A stretch of 64,000 nt of DNA from Micromonospora sp. NBRC 110009. GTDB taxonomy: Bacteria > Actinomycetota > Actinomycetes > Mycobacteriales > Micromonosporaceae. Below are positions 1 through 7,737 of the stretch, piece by piece; position 1 is the first letter of the stretch, and each line of letters begins with the position of its first letter. The translations under genes were made by a program, and so were the position numbers. The stretch is from the NCBI RefSeq assembly GCF_030518795.1, contig NZ_CP130427.1:248001-312000 (forward strand), written 5' to 3'. Under the pieces are notes generated by a model that worked only from the letters and a program-made list of their open reading frames with translations, searched no databases and was not told the origin of the DNA.

Positions 1-1480
1 CCAGGTAGACCCGGACGGGTTCGGTGCGGGCGAGACGGCCGAGGGCCGTGGTCAGTTCCGGGGTGATGCCGGTGGCCCGGTACGTGCCGACCACCAGCAC
101 CGGCCCGGTGACCGGCTCCGGCCCGGTGAGCAGGGCGGTCAGCAGGTCGAGGGTGTCCTCGTCGGCCCGGTGCAGGTCGTCGAGGACCACCAGCAGGGGT
201 CCCCCTCGGGCCGCCGCGGTGAGCCGGGTCGCGGCGACCCGGTGCAGCCGGAGCCGGGCCACGGCGGGGTCGGCGCCGGCCTCCGGGGCCGGCGCGCCGG
301 ACGGTCCGGGCAGCGCGATGGCGATCTGGGTCCACGGCCAGGCGGCCGGTCCCCCCTCGTACTCGGGTACCCGCCCCCAGGCGCGGGTCCACCCGGCGCG
401 GGCGAGCCGGCCGGCGAGCGCCTCGACGAGGGCGGTCTTGCCCGCACCGGCGTCCCCGGAGACCAGGGCGAGCCCGGGACGGCCACGCCGGGCCACGTCC
501 TGCGCGGTCCACGCCAGCGCGGCCAGTTCGTCGCCGCGCCCGACGAAGGGGCGCGGCCCGCCCCGGGGCACCGCGGCGGGTGTTTCGTCCGGCGCCTCGA
601 CGTCGGGCGGCGCCGGTGGTGGCTCGCCGGCGGCGGCACCCGCGCCGGCCGTGTCGGGCCGGGGCGCCGGCGCACCGACGCCGGCGGGTGGCGCGTCGAG
701 GTGCGGGGCCTGGGCGAGAATGTCGGCCTCGAGCCGGCGCAGGCGGGGGCCCGGATCCACGCCCAACTCCCGGACCAGGGCCGCCCGGGCCCGCCGCAGC
801 GCGGCGAGGGCGTCGCCCTGGCGGCCCGCCCGGTAGAGGGCGACCGCGAGCAGGTGCCAGGCCTCCTCCCGGAACGGCTGGGCGGCCGTGTGGGCCCCCA
901 GGTCGGAGGCGGCCTCGGCGGTCCGGCCCAGCGCCAGCAGCGCCGCGGCGCGCCGCTCCACCGCGAGCATCCGCAGCTCGTCCAGCCGGTCGATCTCCGC
1001 CCGCGCCCAGCCCTGGTCGGCGAACTCGGCGTAGGCGGGTCCGCGCCAGAGGGCGAGCGCGTCGTCCAGGTCTGCCAGCGCCACCCCGGCGCGGCCGGCC
1101 GCGAGCAGTTCGCCGGCCTCCCCCACCGCCGCCTCGAACCGCCCGGCGTCGACCGTGTCCGGGGCGGCCGGCAGCGCGTAGCCCGGTGGGCTGGTGACCA
1201 GCAACCGGGCCGGTTGTCGCGGCGGCCGGTCGGGCTCCAGGGCCCGGCGCAGGTCGGCGACGAAGGTCCGGACGGCCGCGACCGCGCCCTCCGGCGGCTC
1301 CGCCCAGAGGTCGCCGACGAGCCGGTCGACCGGCACCACCCGGCCCCGGGCGACCAGCAGCCGCGCCAGCACCGCCCGCTGCCGGGCACCCCGCAGCGGT
1401 ACGGGCCCCCGGTCGCCGACCGCCTCCACCGGCCCGAGCACGCCGAAGGTCACCGTGGGTGTGCTCGGCGGGCTGCTCAC
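1..1480 (-). CDS. BTAD/SARP-type transcriptional regulator with AAA ATPase domain (3' end cut off by window)
   Basis: The reverse strand reads in one frame from a GTG at 1480 to the window edge, giving about 493 codons. The N-terminus has a winged-helix (Trans_reg_C) start with the family pattern FGVLGPVEA, followed by an alanine-rich helical BTAD region. Around 421-490 there is a P-loop ATPase with Walker A GDAGAGKT, and near 160-190 a Walker B-like strand ending LDDLHRADED. This order is that of AfsR-type SARP regulators, which activate transcription from phased direct repeats. It is divergent from the hydrolase at 1611, and the gap holds three 11-bp-phased repeats. The C-terminal region, possibly TPR, is outside the window. 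The class is certain; the regulated pathway is unknown. Confidence 0.85.
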   Translation of the reverse strand, partial: MSSPPSTPTVTFGVLGPVEAVGDRGPVPLRGARQRAVLARLLVARGRVVPVDRLVGDLWAEPPEGAVAAVRTFVADLRRALEPDRPPRQPARLLVTSPPGYALPAAPDTVDAGRFEAAVGEAGELLAAGRAGVALADLDDALALWRGPAYAEFADQGWARAEIDRLDELRMLAVERRAAALLALGRTAEAASDLGAHTAAQPFREEAWHLLAVALYRAGRQGDALAALRRARAALVRELGVDPGPRLRRLEADILAQAPHLDAPPAGVGAPAPRPDTAGAGAAAGEPPPAPPDVEAPDETPAAVPRGGPRPFVGRGDELAALAWTAQDVARRGRPGLALVSGDAGAGKTALVEALAGRLARAGWTRAWGRVPEYEGGPAAWPWTQIAIALPGPSGAPAPEAGADPAVARLRLHRVAATRLTAAARGGPLLVVLDDLHRADEDTLDLLTALLTGPEPVTGPVLVVGTYRATGITPELTTALGRLARTEPVRVYL

Positions 1481-1532
1481 CCGCCCACTCTAGGCAGCCG
1501 CCGGCCGGCGGGCGGCCGCTGCCGGCAGGGCA

Positions 1533-1562
1533 CTCATCCGACGCTGATCCGCTGCTCATCCG
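1533..1562. promoter_or_regulatory. Three 11-bp-phased direct repeats, candidate SARP operator
   Basis: CTCATCCG at 1533-1540, CTGATCCG at 1544-1551 and CTCATCCG at 1555-1562 recur with an exact 11-bp period between the divergent BTAD regulator (start 1480) and the hydrolase (start 1611). SARP-family activators are known to bind heptameric direct repeats spaced by 11 bp, i.e. on one face of the helix. That this site is bound by the adjacent regulator is inference. Confidence 0.6.
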
Positions 1563-1610
1563 CCCCGGGCAGGCTCGACGGGCACCCGACGTCACCGGAG
1601 AGGAACTTCC

Positions 1611-2489
1611 GTGGAACCGATCATCAACGGATTCGAACAGCGCCGCGTCACCGTCGCCGACGGGGTCACCCTGCACGCCGCCGTCGGCGGCACGGGCAGC
1701 CCGATCGTGCTGCTGCACGGGTTCCCGCAGACCCACCTGATGTGGCGGCACGTCGCCGCCGACCTGGCCGCCGACCACACGGTCATCTGCCCCGACCTGC
1801 GCGGCTACGGCGCCAGCGACAAGCCGGTCGACACCGACGGCACGGCGTACGCGAAGCGGACCATGGCCGCCGACGTCGTGGCCCTCGCCCGGACGCTGGG
1901 GCACGAGCGGTTCGCCCTGGCCGGGCACGACCGCGGCGCCCTGGTCGCCATCCGCGCCGGCCTGGACCATCCGGCCGTGGTGACCCACCTGGCCTCGCTG
2001 GACGTGCTGCCCACCCTCGACATGTGGGAGGTCATGCACGGGATCAGCGCCGCCGTCGGGTTCCACCTCTACCTGATGGCGCAGCCGCCCGGCCTGCCCG
2101 AGCAGCTGATCGGGGCTGCCCCGGACGCCTTCTTCGGCCACTTCCTGGACAGCTGGGGCGGCGACCCGGACGCGATGCCCGCCGACGTCCGGGCCGCCTA
2201 CCTGCGGGCCTGCCGGGCGGCGGTGCCCTCGATCGTCGCGGACTACCGGGCGTCGGCCGGCATCGACGTCGCGCACGACCGGGCGGACCGGGCGGCGGGG
2301 AACCGGCTGCGGATGCCGGTGACCGTGCTCCAGCAGGACTGGGGTTCCGCGCTGGGCTTCGACGCGGCCGCGCTGTGGCGGGCGTGGGCGCCGGACCTGC
2401 GGCACGTGCCGGTGTCGTACGGCCACTTCATGGCGGAGGAGGCGCCGGCCGAGGTGGTGAAGGAGTTGCGCGCGTTGCTGGCCCGGTGA
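1611..2489 (+). CDS. Alpha/beta hydrolase, fluoroacetate dehalogenase / epoxide hydrolase-like
   Basis: This is a 292-aa cytosolic alpha/beta hydrolase. Visible motifs are the oxyanion-hole segment HGFPQTHLMW (near residue 36), the nucleophile elbow GHDRGA with Asp107, and the C-terminal catalytic His272 in YGHFMAEE. An aspartate nucleophile followed by Arg is typical of haloalkane and fluoroacetate dehalogenases and epoxide hydrolases, which form a covalent alkyl-enzyme ester; the segments around the elbow and His resemble fluoroacetate dehalogenases most. The GTG start is supported by GGAGAGGAAC a few bases upstream. The gene is divergent from the BTAD regulator and shares its repeat-bearing promoter region, so it is a likely target. 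The substrate cannot be told from sequence. Confidence 0.8.
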   Translation: MEPIINGFEQRRVTVADGVTLHAAVGGTGSPIVLLHGFPQTHLMWRHVAADLAADHTVICPDLRGYGASDKPVDTDGTAYAKRTMAADVVALARTLGHERFALAGHDRGALVAIRAGLDHPAVVTHLASLDVLPTLDMWEVMHGISAAVGFHLYLMAQPPGLPEQLIGAAPDAFFGHFLDSWGGDPDAMPADVRAAYLRACRAAVPSIVADYRASAGIDVAHDRADRAAGNRLRMPVTVLQQDWGSALGFDAAALWRAWAPDLRHVPVSYGHFMAEEAPAEVVKELRALLAR

Positions 2490-2594
2490 TCGCCGGGCGC
2501 GACCGGCGGCCTGCGGGCTCTTGCCGTGGACCTTGAAGTATGCAAATATTCTGATCACTTTGCGTGTGGTTCCGACTCCGGGGGGTTGATCAAA

Positions 2595-2969
2595 GTGCGG
2601 AAGGTTTCCTCGATAGCGGCGGCCGTCACGCTGACCGTCGGCGGCACGGGTGTCGCGGTGGTCAGCGTGGCGGCGCCGGCGAGCGCGACGTGCAGCCACG
2701 CCCACTCCAACATCGACAGCGCCTACGGCCAGCTCTTCAACGCCAGCAACGTCAACATCCGCTCCGGTCCGCACACCAGCTGCGCCTCCCTGGGGTACGG
2801 GCAGCTCACCCACAGCGTCGACTTCCACTGCTACACCAGCGGCGACCGGGTCACCGCGAACGGGCACACCACCTACACCTGGACCTACCTGAAGGACACC
2901 TCCACCGGGGTGTCCGGCTGGGTCGCCGACGCCCTGCTGGACGGCCTCGGCAGCGGCATCGCCTGCTGA
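2595..2969 (+). CDS. Small secreted SH3-domain protein
   Basis: This is a 124-aa protein with a classical N-terminal signal peptide (Arg-Lys, a hydrophobic run of Ala, Val and Gly, then a predicted cleavage after APASA). A bacterial SH3 (SH3_3) domain follows, recognisable from VNIRSGPHTSC and the late GWV segment. Four to five cysteines suggest disulfides in the exported protein. The GTG at 2595 sits 9 nt after a GGGGGG run (2580-2585) and places the signal peptide right at the N-terminus; a longer frame from 2526 would precede the signal peptide with unrelated residues and is less likely. Bacterial SH3 domains often bind cell-wall peptides, but no enzymatic domain is present and the role is unknown. 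Confidence 0.75.
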   Translation: MRKVSSIAAAVTLTVGGTGVAVVSVAAPASATCSHAHSNIDSAYGQLFNASNVNIRSGPHTSCASLGYGQLTHSVDFHCYTSGDRVTANGHTTYTWTYLKDTSTGVSGWVADALLDGLGSGIAC

Positions 2970-3012
2970 CCGGCCCCGCACGGCCCGCGCCGAGCGGGCA
3001 GGATGACCCACC

Positions 3013-3981
3013 ATGACCGCCACCGAGCCCGCCCTGTACCCGCCGATCGAGCCCTACGCCACGCACCGGGTCGCCGTCGGCGACGGCCACGAGCTGTACG
3101 TGGAGGAGGTGGGCCGGCCGGACGGCGTACCGGTGGTCTTCCTGCACGGCGGGCCCGGCGGCGGTCTGGTCCCGGCGGCGCGGCGGTTCTTCGACCCGGC
3201 CCGCTACCGGGTGGTGCTCCTCGACCAGCGCGGGGCGGGCCGGAGCACCCCGCTCGGCGGCCTGCGCGCCAACACCACCTGGCACCTGGTCGACGACCTG
3301 GAGGTGATCCGGGAGCGGCTCGGGATCGGCGCCTGGCTGGTGTTCGGCGGGTCCTGGGGGGTCACCCTCGGACTGGCCTACGCGCAGGCCCACCCGGCCC
3401 GGGTCACCGGCCTGATCCTGCGCGGCGTCCTGCTGATGCGCCGCTTCGAGCGGGACTGGTTCTACCAGGGCGGCCTACGCCACCTGCAGCCGGCGGAGTG
3501 GGATCGCTTCCTCGCGCCGATCCCGCCGGCGGAGCGGCACGACGTGCTGGCCGCGTACCACCGGCGGTTGCACGGCCCGGACGAGGCCGAGGCCCGGGCC
3601 TGCGCGGCGGCGTGGGGGCGCTGGGAGGCGGTGAACTCCTCGCTGCTGCCGGACCCGGGCCTGCTGGCTCACTTCAGCACCGGCGAGCACGCCCTGCCGA
3701 TCGCCCGGATCCTCTCGCACTACGCGTGGCACGGCGGCTTCCTCACCGGCGAGACGCAACTCCTCGACGGGGTGGACCGCATCCGCCACCTCCCGGCCGT
3801 CATCATCAACGGCTGCTACGACCTCTGCTGCCCGCCGGTGTCCGCGTACGACCTGGCGCGGCGGTGGCCCGAGGCGGAGCTGCGGATGGTGCCCGGCAGC
3901 GGCCACTCCGCGGCGGAACCGGGCATCGCCCGGGAGCTGTTGCGCGCCACCGACGAGTTCGCCGACCGGCTCGCCGGCTGA
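3013..3981 (+). CDS. pip: Proline iminopeptidase
   Basis: This 322-aa alpha/beta hydrolase removes N-terminal proline from peptides in the cytosol (peptidase family S33). It carries the strongly conserved oxyanion-hole motif HGGPGGG, the family segment LDQRGAGRSTP, the nucleophile elbow GGSWG and a C-terminal GSGHSA with the catalytic His. Length matches the family (310-330 aa). The ATG start follows GGGCAGGATG. It is followed after 22 nt by a convergent nucleotidyltransferase gene, so it is probably a single-gene unit. Assignment rests on family motifs and is strong. Confidence 0.9.
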   Translation: MTATEPALYPPIEPYATHRVAVGDGHELYVEEVGRPDGVPVVFLHGGPGGGLVPAARRFFDPARYRVVLLDQRGAGRSTPLGGLRANTTWHLVDDLEVIRERLGIGAWLVFGGSWGVTLGLAYAQAHPARVTGLILRGVLLMRRFERDWFYQGGLRHLQPAEWDRFLAPIPPAERHDVLAAYHRRLHGPDEAEARACAAAWGRWEAVNSSLLPDPGLLAHFSTGEHALPIARILSHYAWHGGFLTGETQLLDGVDRIRHLPAVIINGCYDLCCPPVSAYDLARRWPEAELRMVPGSGHSAAEPGIARELLRATDEFADRLAG

Positions 3982-4003
3982 CCCGGGTCGGCCCGGTGGG
4001 CCG

Positions 4004-4777
4004 TCACCCGTCGGCGTCCGTGGCCAGCAGGTCGCGGACGGCGGTGGCGATCACCGGGTCCACCGGGAAGCGGGCCGTCAGCCAGCCCAGCGTCGCCCGG
4101 GCCGCCGCCCGGTTGTGCCGGTAGCCGGGCACCATCTCGGCCAGCGGCAGCACCTCCGGCGGGTACGCCCGTTCCACCCGCCGGCTCGCGTCGAACGGGT
4201 CCCGCCGGTGCACCGCCGCCTGCGGGGCGGTCAACCGCAGCAGGGCGAGCACCCGGTCCACCGCGTACGACTGGATGAACCGGGACGCGGTGAGCCGCTC
4301 CCCGCGCAGCTCCCGGTGCAGGCCGACGTAGAGGTTGGTCAGCGCCTCGTTGAGGTGGAACTCGACCGTGTCGTACGGGGTGGCGGGTCGGGGCGGCGGC
4401 CCGCACCGGTCCAGCCCGGCGGGCGCGTCGGGGCGTCGCCACACCACGCGGGCCCCGGTGAACGGCAGCAGGGCCAACTCGTCGACGGTGAAGACCGCGT
4501 ACTCGACGAAGATCCCGTCGGCGTAGCGCGCCTTGCGCCCGTTGCGCTCGTTGCGGAAGCTGTACGCCACCGGGCAGGGCGCGGCCAGCCAGTCGACCGA
4601 CTCGGCGTAGCGGGCCACCGCGCCGTCCGCGACGACGAGGAAGAAGTCCAGATCGGAGTGGGCATCGAGCCGGTCGTGCTCGGCCCCGGCGGAACCGAGG
4701 CCGAGCAGCGCCAGGGTGTCCGGCCGGGTGGCGAGGTGGGCGGCGAGGTCGTCGAGCCGACGCAGCATCGGGTGCAT
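4004..4777 (-). CDS. Nucleotidyltransferase-fold protein (possible aminoglycoside/lincosamide nucleotidyltransferase relative)
   Basis: This 257-aa protein has the nucleotidyltransferase signature near residue 30: GLGSAG, then about 10 residues, then SDLDFF, supplying the Gly-Ser and the two metal-binding aspartates (DxD) that transfer NMP to a hydroxyl group. The downstream half is helical with many Arg and Trp, as in antibiotic nucleotidyltransferases. The ATG at 4777 is preceded by GGAAGGGA at good spacing. No resistance or biosynthetic genes surround it, so the substrate is open; calling it a resistance gene would be unsupported. Confidence 0.65.
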   Translation of the reverse strand: MHPMLRRLDDLAAHLATRPDTLALLGLGSAGAEHDRLDAHSDLDFFLVVADGAVARYAESVDWLAAPCPVAYSFRNERNGRKARYADGIFVEYAVFTVDELALLPFTGARVVWRRPDAPAGLDRCGPPPRPATPYDTVEFHLNEALTNLYVGLHRELRGERLTASRFIQSYAVDRVLALLRLTAPQAAVHRRDPFDASRRVERAYPPEVLPLAEMVPGYRHNRAAARATLGWLTARFPVDPVIATAVRDLLATDADG

Positions 4778-4909
4778 CCGTCGTCCCTTCCGTGAAGAGT
4801 CGACGTTTCAGCCCGTGCGGCCCTGCACCGCCGCCGGGGTCGCGACACCGATGCCGCCCATTCTGGACCGCCGGCCCGCGGCCCTTCAACCGGCGCTCGG
4901 CCCGGTTCG

Positions 4910-4929
4910 CCGCCGGCCGTGGCCGGCGG
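4910..4929. repeat. 9-bp perfect inverted repeat in divergent intergenic region
   Basis: CCGCCGGCC (4910-4918) and GGCCGGCGG (4921-4929) form a perfect GC stem with a 2-nt turn between the divergent genes starting at 4777 and 5000. It lacks a T-tract. It could be a hairpin in the leader or an operator-like dyad; no function is assigned. Confidence 0.4.
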
Positions 4930-4999
4930 TCGGGCATCCGACCCCCGGCCCCCCGTGGTGATCTTTCCGCCGTCGGCTGCCGGTGGCAGGATCGGGCGG

Positions 5000-5833
5000 G
5001 TGACGGGTTCGCTGTTCGCGGTCAGTGATCTGCACGTGTCGTACGCCGAGAACCGCCAGGTGGTGGACGGCCTGCGCCCGGAGTCGGCGGACGACTGGCT
5101 GATCGTGGCCGGCGACGTGGGTGAGCTCTTCGGCGACGTCGAGCGGACGTTGCGGCAGCTGGGCGAGCGGTTCGCCACGGTGCTCTGGGCGCCGGGCAAC
5201 CACGAGCTGTGGACCCACCCGTCGGATCCGGTGACGCTGCGCGGCCGGGACCGTTACACGGCGCTGGTCCGGATGTGCCGCGACCTCGGCGTGCTGACGC
5301 CGGAGGACGACTACCCGGTGTTCCCCGGCGAGGACGGGCCGGTCGTGGTGGCCCCGCTCTTCGTGCTCTACGACTACTCGTTCCGCGCGCCCGGCACGGA
5401 CAGCAAGGAGGCGTCGCTGCGGCGGGCGTACGACGCCGGGGTGGTGTGCACGGACGAGATGCTGCTGCACCCGGATCCGTACCCGAACCGGGAGTCCTGG
5501 TGCTGGGCCCGGCTGGCCGAGACCGAGCGCCGGCTGGCCGCCGTCGACCCGACGCTGCCGACCGTGCTGGCCAGCCACTGGCCGCTGGTCCGCCAGCCCA
5601 CGGACATCCTCCGCTACCCGGAGTTCGCGCAGTGGTGCGGCACCGAGCGCACCGCCGACTGGCACCTGCGGCACCGCGCCGTCGCGGCCGTCTACGGGCA
5701 CCTGCACATCCCCCGCGCCACCGAGTACGACGGCGTGCGGTTCGAGGAGGTGTCGCTGGGCTACCCGCGCGAGTGGCGGCGGCGCGGCGGGGAACCGCGG
5801 CCGATGCGCCGGATCCTGGCGGGCAAGGAATGA
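5000..5833 (+). CDS. Metallophosphoesterase, probable 4'-phosphopantetheinyl hydrolase (PptH-like)
   Basis: This 277-aa calcineurin-like phosphoesterase has the ordered metal-ligand motifs SDLH (near residue 10), GDVGE, GNHELW, a His in ASHWPL and GHLH near the C-terminus. The GTG start at 5000 follows GGCAGGA with 8-nt spacing; it overlaps the next gene, a phosphopantetheinyl transferase, by 4 nt (ATGA). In Mycobacterium tuberculosis the PPTase gene pptT is likewise cotranscribed with pptH, whose product strips phosphopantetheine from carrier proteins and opposes PptT. The same role is inferred here from family plus overlap; the catalytic class is clear, the substrate is not proven. Confidence 0.78.
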   Translation: MTGSLFAVSDLHVSYAENRQVVDGLRPESADDWLIVAGDVGELFGDVERTLRQLGERFATVLWAPGNHELWTHPSDPVTLRGRDRYTALVRMCRDLGVLTPEDDYPVFPGEDGPVVVAPLFVLYDYSFRAPGTDSKEASLRRAYDAGVVCTDEMLLHPDPYPNRESWCWARLAETERRLAAVDPTLPTVLASHWPLVRQPTDILRYPEFAQWCGTERTADWHLRHRAVAAVYGHLHIPRATEYDGVRFEEVSLGYPREWRRRGGEPRPMRRILAGKE

Positions 5834-6504
5834 TCGAGACCCTGCTGCCGCCGCCGGTGGTCACCGTCCATGCGTTCGCCGACCTTCCCGGGGAGGCCCC
5901 GCACCCCGGCGAGGAGGACCTGGTCGCGAAGGCTGTCGCGACCCGCCGCCAGGAGTTCCTCACCGCCCGCCGCTGCGCCCGGGAGGCCCTCGGCAAGCTC
6001 GGCTACGCCCCGGGTCCGATCCGGTCCGGTCCCCGGCGTGAGCCGGTGTGGCCGGCGGGGGTGGTGGGCAGCATCACCCACTGCACCGGCTACCGGGCCG
6101 CGGCGGTCGCCCGGCACACCGACCTGGCGAGTCTCGGCATCGACGCGGAGCCGCACGAGGCGTTGCCGGACGGGCTGGACGCGGCGGTGACGGTCGCCGG
6201 CGAGCCGGAGCTGCTGGGCCGGCTCGCCGGCAGCCACCCGACCGTCCACTGGGGCCGGTTGCTGTTCAGCGCCAAGGAGTCGGTCTACAAGGCGTGGTAC
6301 CCGGTGACCGGGCGCTGGCTCGGGTTCGAGGACGCCGAGCTGTCCATCGACCCCGCCGGCGGTTTCACCGCCCGACTGCTGGTCGACGGCACCCGCACCG
6401 ACGGCGGGCCACCGCTGACCGAGCTGCCGGGCCGCTGGCTGGTCGACCACGGCCTGATCGTCACGGCCGTGTCGGTGCCCCCGCGCGCACGTCACGCACC
6501 GTAA
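5830..6504 (+). CDS. Sfp/EntD-type 4'-phosphopantetheinyl transferase (PptT-like)
   Basis: This 224-aa enzyme moves 4'-phosphopantetheine from CoA to a serine of acyl or peptidyl carrier proteins. The diagnostic residues are present: GSITHC near residue 80, the magnesium-binding Asp105 and Glu107 in GIDAE, and the helix with Lys149-Glu150 and Lys154 (FSAKESVYKAW). Length fits the EntD/PptT subgroup. Its ATG overlaps the stop of the upstream phosphoesterase as ATGA, implying translational coupling. No PKS or NRPS genes are in the window, so it presumably serves carrier proteins elsewhere in the genome. Confidence 0.9.
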   Translation: MIETLLPPPVVTVHAFADLPGEAPHPGEEDLVAKAVATRRQEFLTARRCAREALGKLGYAPGPIRSGPRREPVWPAGVVGSITHCTGYRAAAVARHTDLASLGIDAEPHEALPDGLDAAVTVAGEPELLGRLAGSHPTVHWGRLLFSAKESVYKAWYPVTGRWLGFEDAELSIDPAGGFTARLLVDGTRTDGGPPLTELPGRWLVDHGLIVTAVSVPPRARHAP

Positions 6505-6522
6505 GTGCGTCGGCGGGAGGTA

Positions 6523-6552
6523 TTGACTGTTAACGAAGGCAGAACATTCAAT
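6523..6552 (+). promoter_or_regulatory. Candidate promoter upstream of the GGDEF gene
   Basis: TTGACT (6523-6528) and TTCAAT (6547-6552) lie 18 nt apart in an AT-rich pocket about 105 nt before the GGDEF start. The -35 box is 5/6 and the -10 box 4/6 of consensus. No better promoter is visible in this gap. Confidence 0.35.
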
Positions 6553-6560
6553 GTCGAGGT

Positions 6561-6573
6561 GGTGAAGTTCACC
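6561..6573. promoter_or_regulatory. Perfect dyad GGTGAA-G-TTCACC
   Basis: A 6-bp perfect inverted repeat with a 1-nt centre lies 9 nt downstream of the candidate -10 box (6547-6552), the place expected for a repressor operator. No cognate regulator is adjacent. Confidence 0.3.
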
Positions 6574-6656
6574 CTCGGAGTGACCTGCGCACCTGCCGCC
6601 GACCGGCCTTCGAGCGACCTTGCCGACCCGCCTCCCGGCACAGCCGACCGGGGGGC

Positions 6657-7652
6657 GTGAGGGCTGTGGGCAGCGAGGTGGCCGAGCGTCGCCGACGGAT
6701 GGAGCTGAGCGCCGACCTGCACGTCATCTCGCACGGGGTCGCGGTCGTCTACTGCCTGCTCACGCTGGACCAGCCGAACCGGGATCTGATGCTCGCCGTC
6801 TTCTCCTGCGGGATGGCCGCCGGCGTGGTGGGCATCTGGGCGGCGACGAGGGTCACCACGAAGGCGGCCGGCTACCGCACCTCGTTCGCGATCCTGATGG
6901 TCACGCTCGCCGTCGCCGCGCTCGGGGCGTACTGGGACGGGGGCGTCGCCTCCCCGGCCGCCCTGGGCTTCGTGACCACCAGCGTCTTCGTGGCCAGCCA
7001 CACGCCGCACCTGCACGTGATGGTGGCGCTCGAAACGCTCACCCTCGGTGCCTACCTCGCCGTCGCCGTCGCCGGTGAGCCGGCGCCGCCGGGTCACGTC
7101 TTCGTCTACCTCTCCGCCATGGTGGTGCTGAGCTCGGTCTGCTCGACGCAGACCCGGGCCCTGGCGCGGCAGCGGTCGCAGCTCCGCGCGCTCGCCGCGC
7201 TGGACCCGCTCACCGGCGCGCTGAACCGGCGTGGCCTGGCCGAGTTCACCCGCCACCTGTTCGCCCGAGGCTGCCGGCCCGGCCCGTCCCTGCTCTGCCT
7301 GGATCTGGACGACTTCAAGCTCGTCAACGATCGGCTCGGGCACGCCGCCGGCGACGACCTGTTGCGCCGGACGGTGGCGGCGGCACGGGGGGCGCTGCGC
7401 GCCGGGGACGCGATCGCCCGCGTGGGCGGTGACGAGTTCGTCGTCGTGCTCGTCGACGCGGACGAGACCACCGCGCGGACGATCGCCGCCCGGCTCGACG
7501 CGGCGGTACGCCCGCACAACGCGATCAGCATCGGCGCGGCGACGGCACCGTACGACGGCTTCACGCTCGACGCCCTGATGCACGTCGCCGACCAGGACCT
7601 CTACCGGGCCAAGCAGGAGCGCCGTCGCGCCGGCGGCACCCGGGTCCCGTAG
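6657..7652 (+). CDS. Membrane-anchored diguanylate cyclase (GGDEF)
   Basis: This 331-aa protein makes cyclic di-GMP from two GTP. The first ~175 residues hold about six hydrophobic helices without a recognised sensor domain; a cytosolic GGDEF domain follows, starting at DPLTGALNRRG. The active-site signature is the canonical GGDEF at residues 257-261, and the inhibitory I-site RxxD (RAGD, 248-251) lies exactly five residues upstream, so product inhibition is expected. The start may be the GTG at 6657 or the ATG at 6699; the later one would still keep all membrane helices. It stands alone, with a strong terminator hairpin after the stop. Confidence 0.88.
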   Translation: MRAVGSEVAERRRRMELSADLHVISHGVAVVYCLLTLDQPNRDLMLAVFSCGMAAGVVGIWAATRVTTKAAGYRTSFAILMVTLAVAALGAYWDGGVASPAALGFVTTSVFVASHTPHLHVMVALETLTLGAYLAVAVAGEPAPPGHVFVYLSAMVVLSSVCSTQTRALARQRSQLRALAALDPLTGALNRRGLAEFTRHLFARGCRPGPSLLCLDLDDFKLVNDRLGHAAGDDLLRRTVAAARGALRAGDAIARVGGDEFVVVLVDADETTARTIAARLDAAVRPHNAISIGAATAPYDGFTLDALMHVADQDLYRAKQERRRAGGTRVP

Positions 7653-7701
7653 GCGGGGCGATCCGGCCGGCGTCGGCCGGGGCCACTCCCGCCGACCCGG
7701 C

Positions 7702-7729
7702 CCGGCGGGGCGGTGCTCCGCCCCGCCGG
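7702..7729. terminator. Bidirectional terminator hairpin between convergent genes
   Basis: A perfect 12-bp stem (7702-7713 with 7718-7729) and a TGCT loop sit between the convergent GGDEF gene (stop 7652) and cyclophilin gene (stop 7738). No long T-tract is present, as is common for actinobacterial terminators. Confidence 0.65.
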
Positions 7730-7737
7730 AGGTGGTC

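Noticed and set aside
170..2536. 788-codon open frame on the + strand
   Set aside because: It is antisense to the BTAD regulator and runs through the hydrolase in a wrong frame; composition is Arg/Gly/Pro-rich with no domain, as expected from high-GC shadow frames.
2526..2594. Upstream start for the SH3 protein
   Set aside because: It would place 23 non-hydrophobic residues before the signal peptide and has no ribosome-binding site; GTG 2595 has one.
4004..4777. Antibiotic resistance gene
   Set aside because: Only the nucleotidyltransferase fold is visible; no drug-specific motif or context supports a resistance call.
1..6504. Secondary-metabolite gene cluster suggested by SARP-type regulator and PPTase
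   Set aside because: No PKS, NRPS, terpene or RiPP genes occur anywhere in the window; the PPTase is a stand-alone pair.
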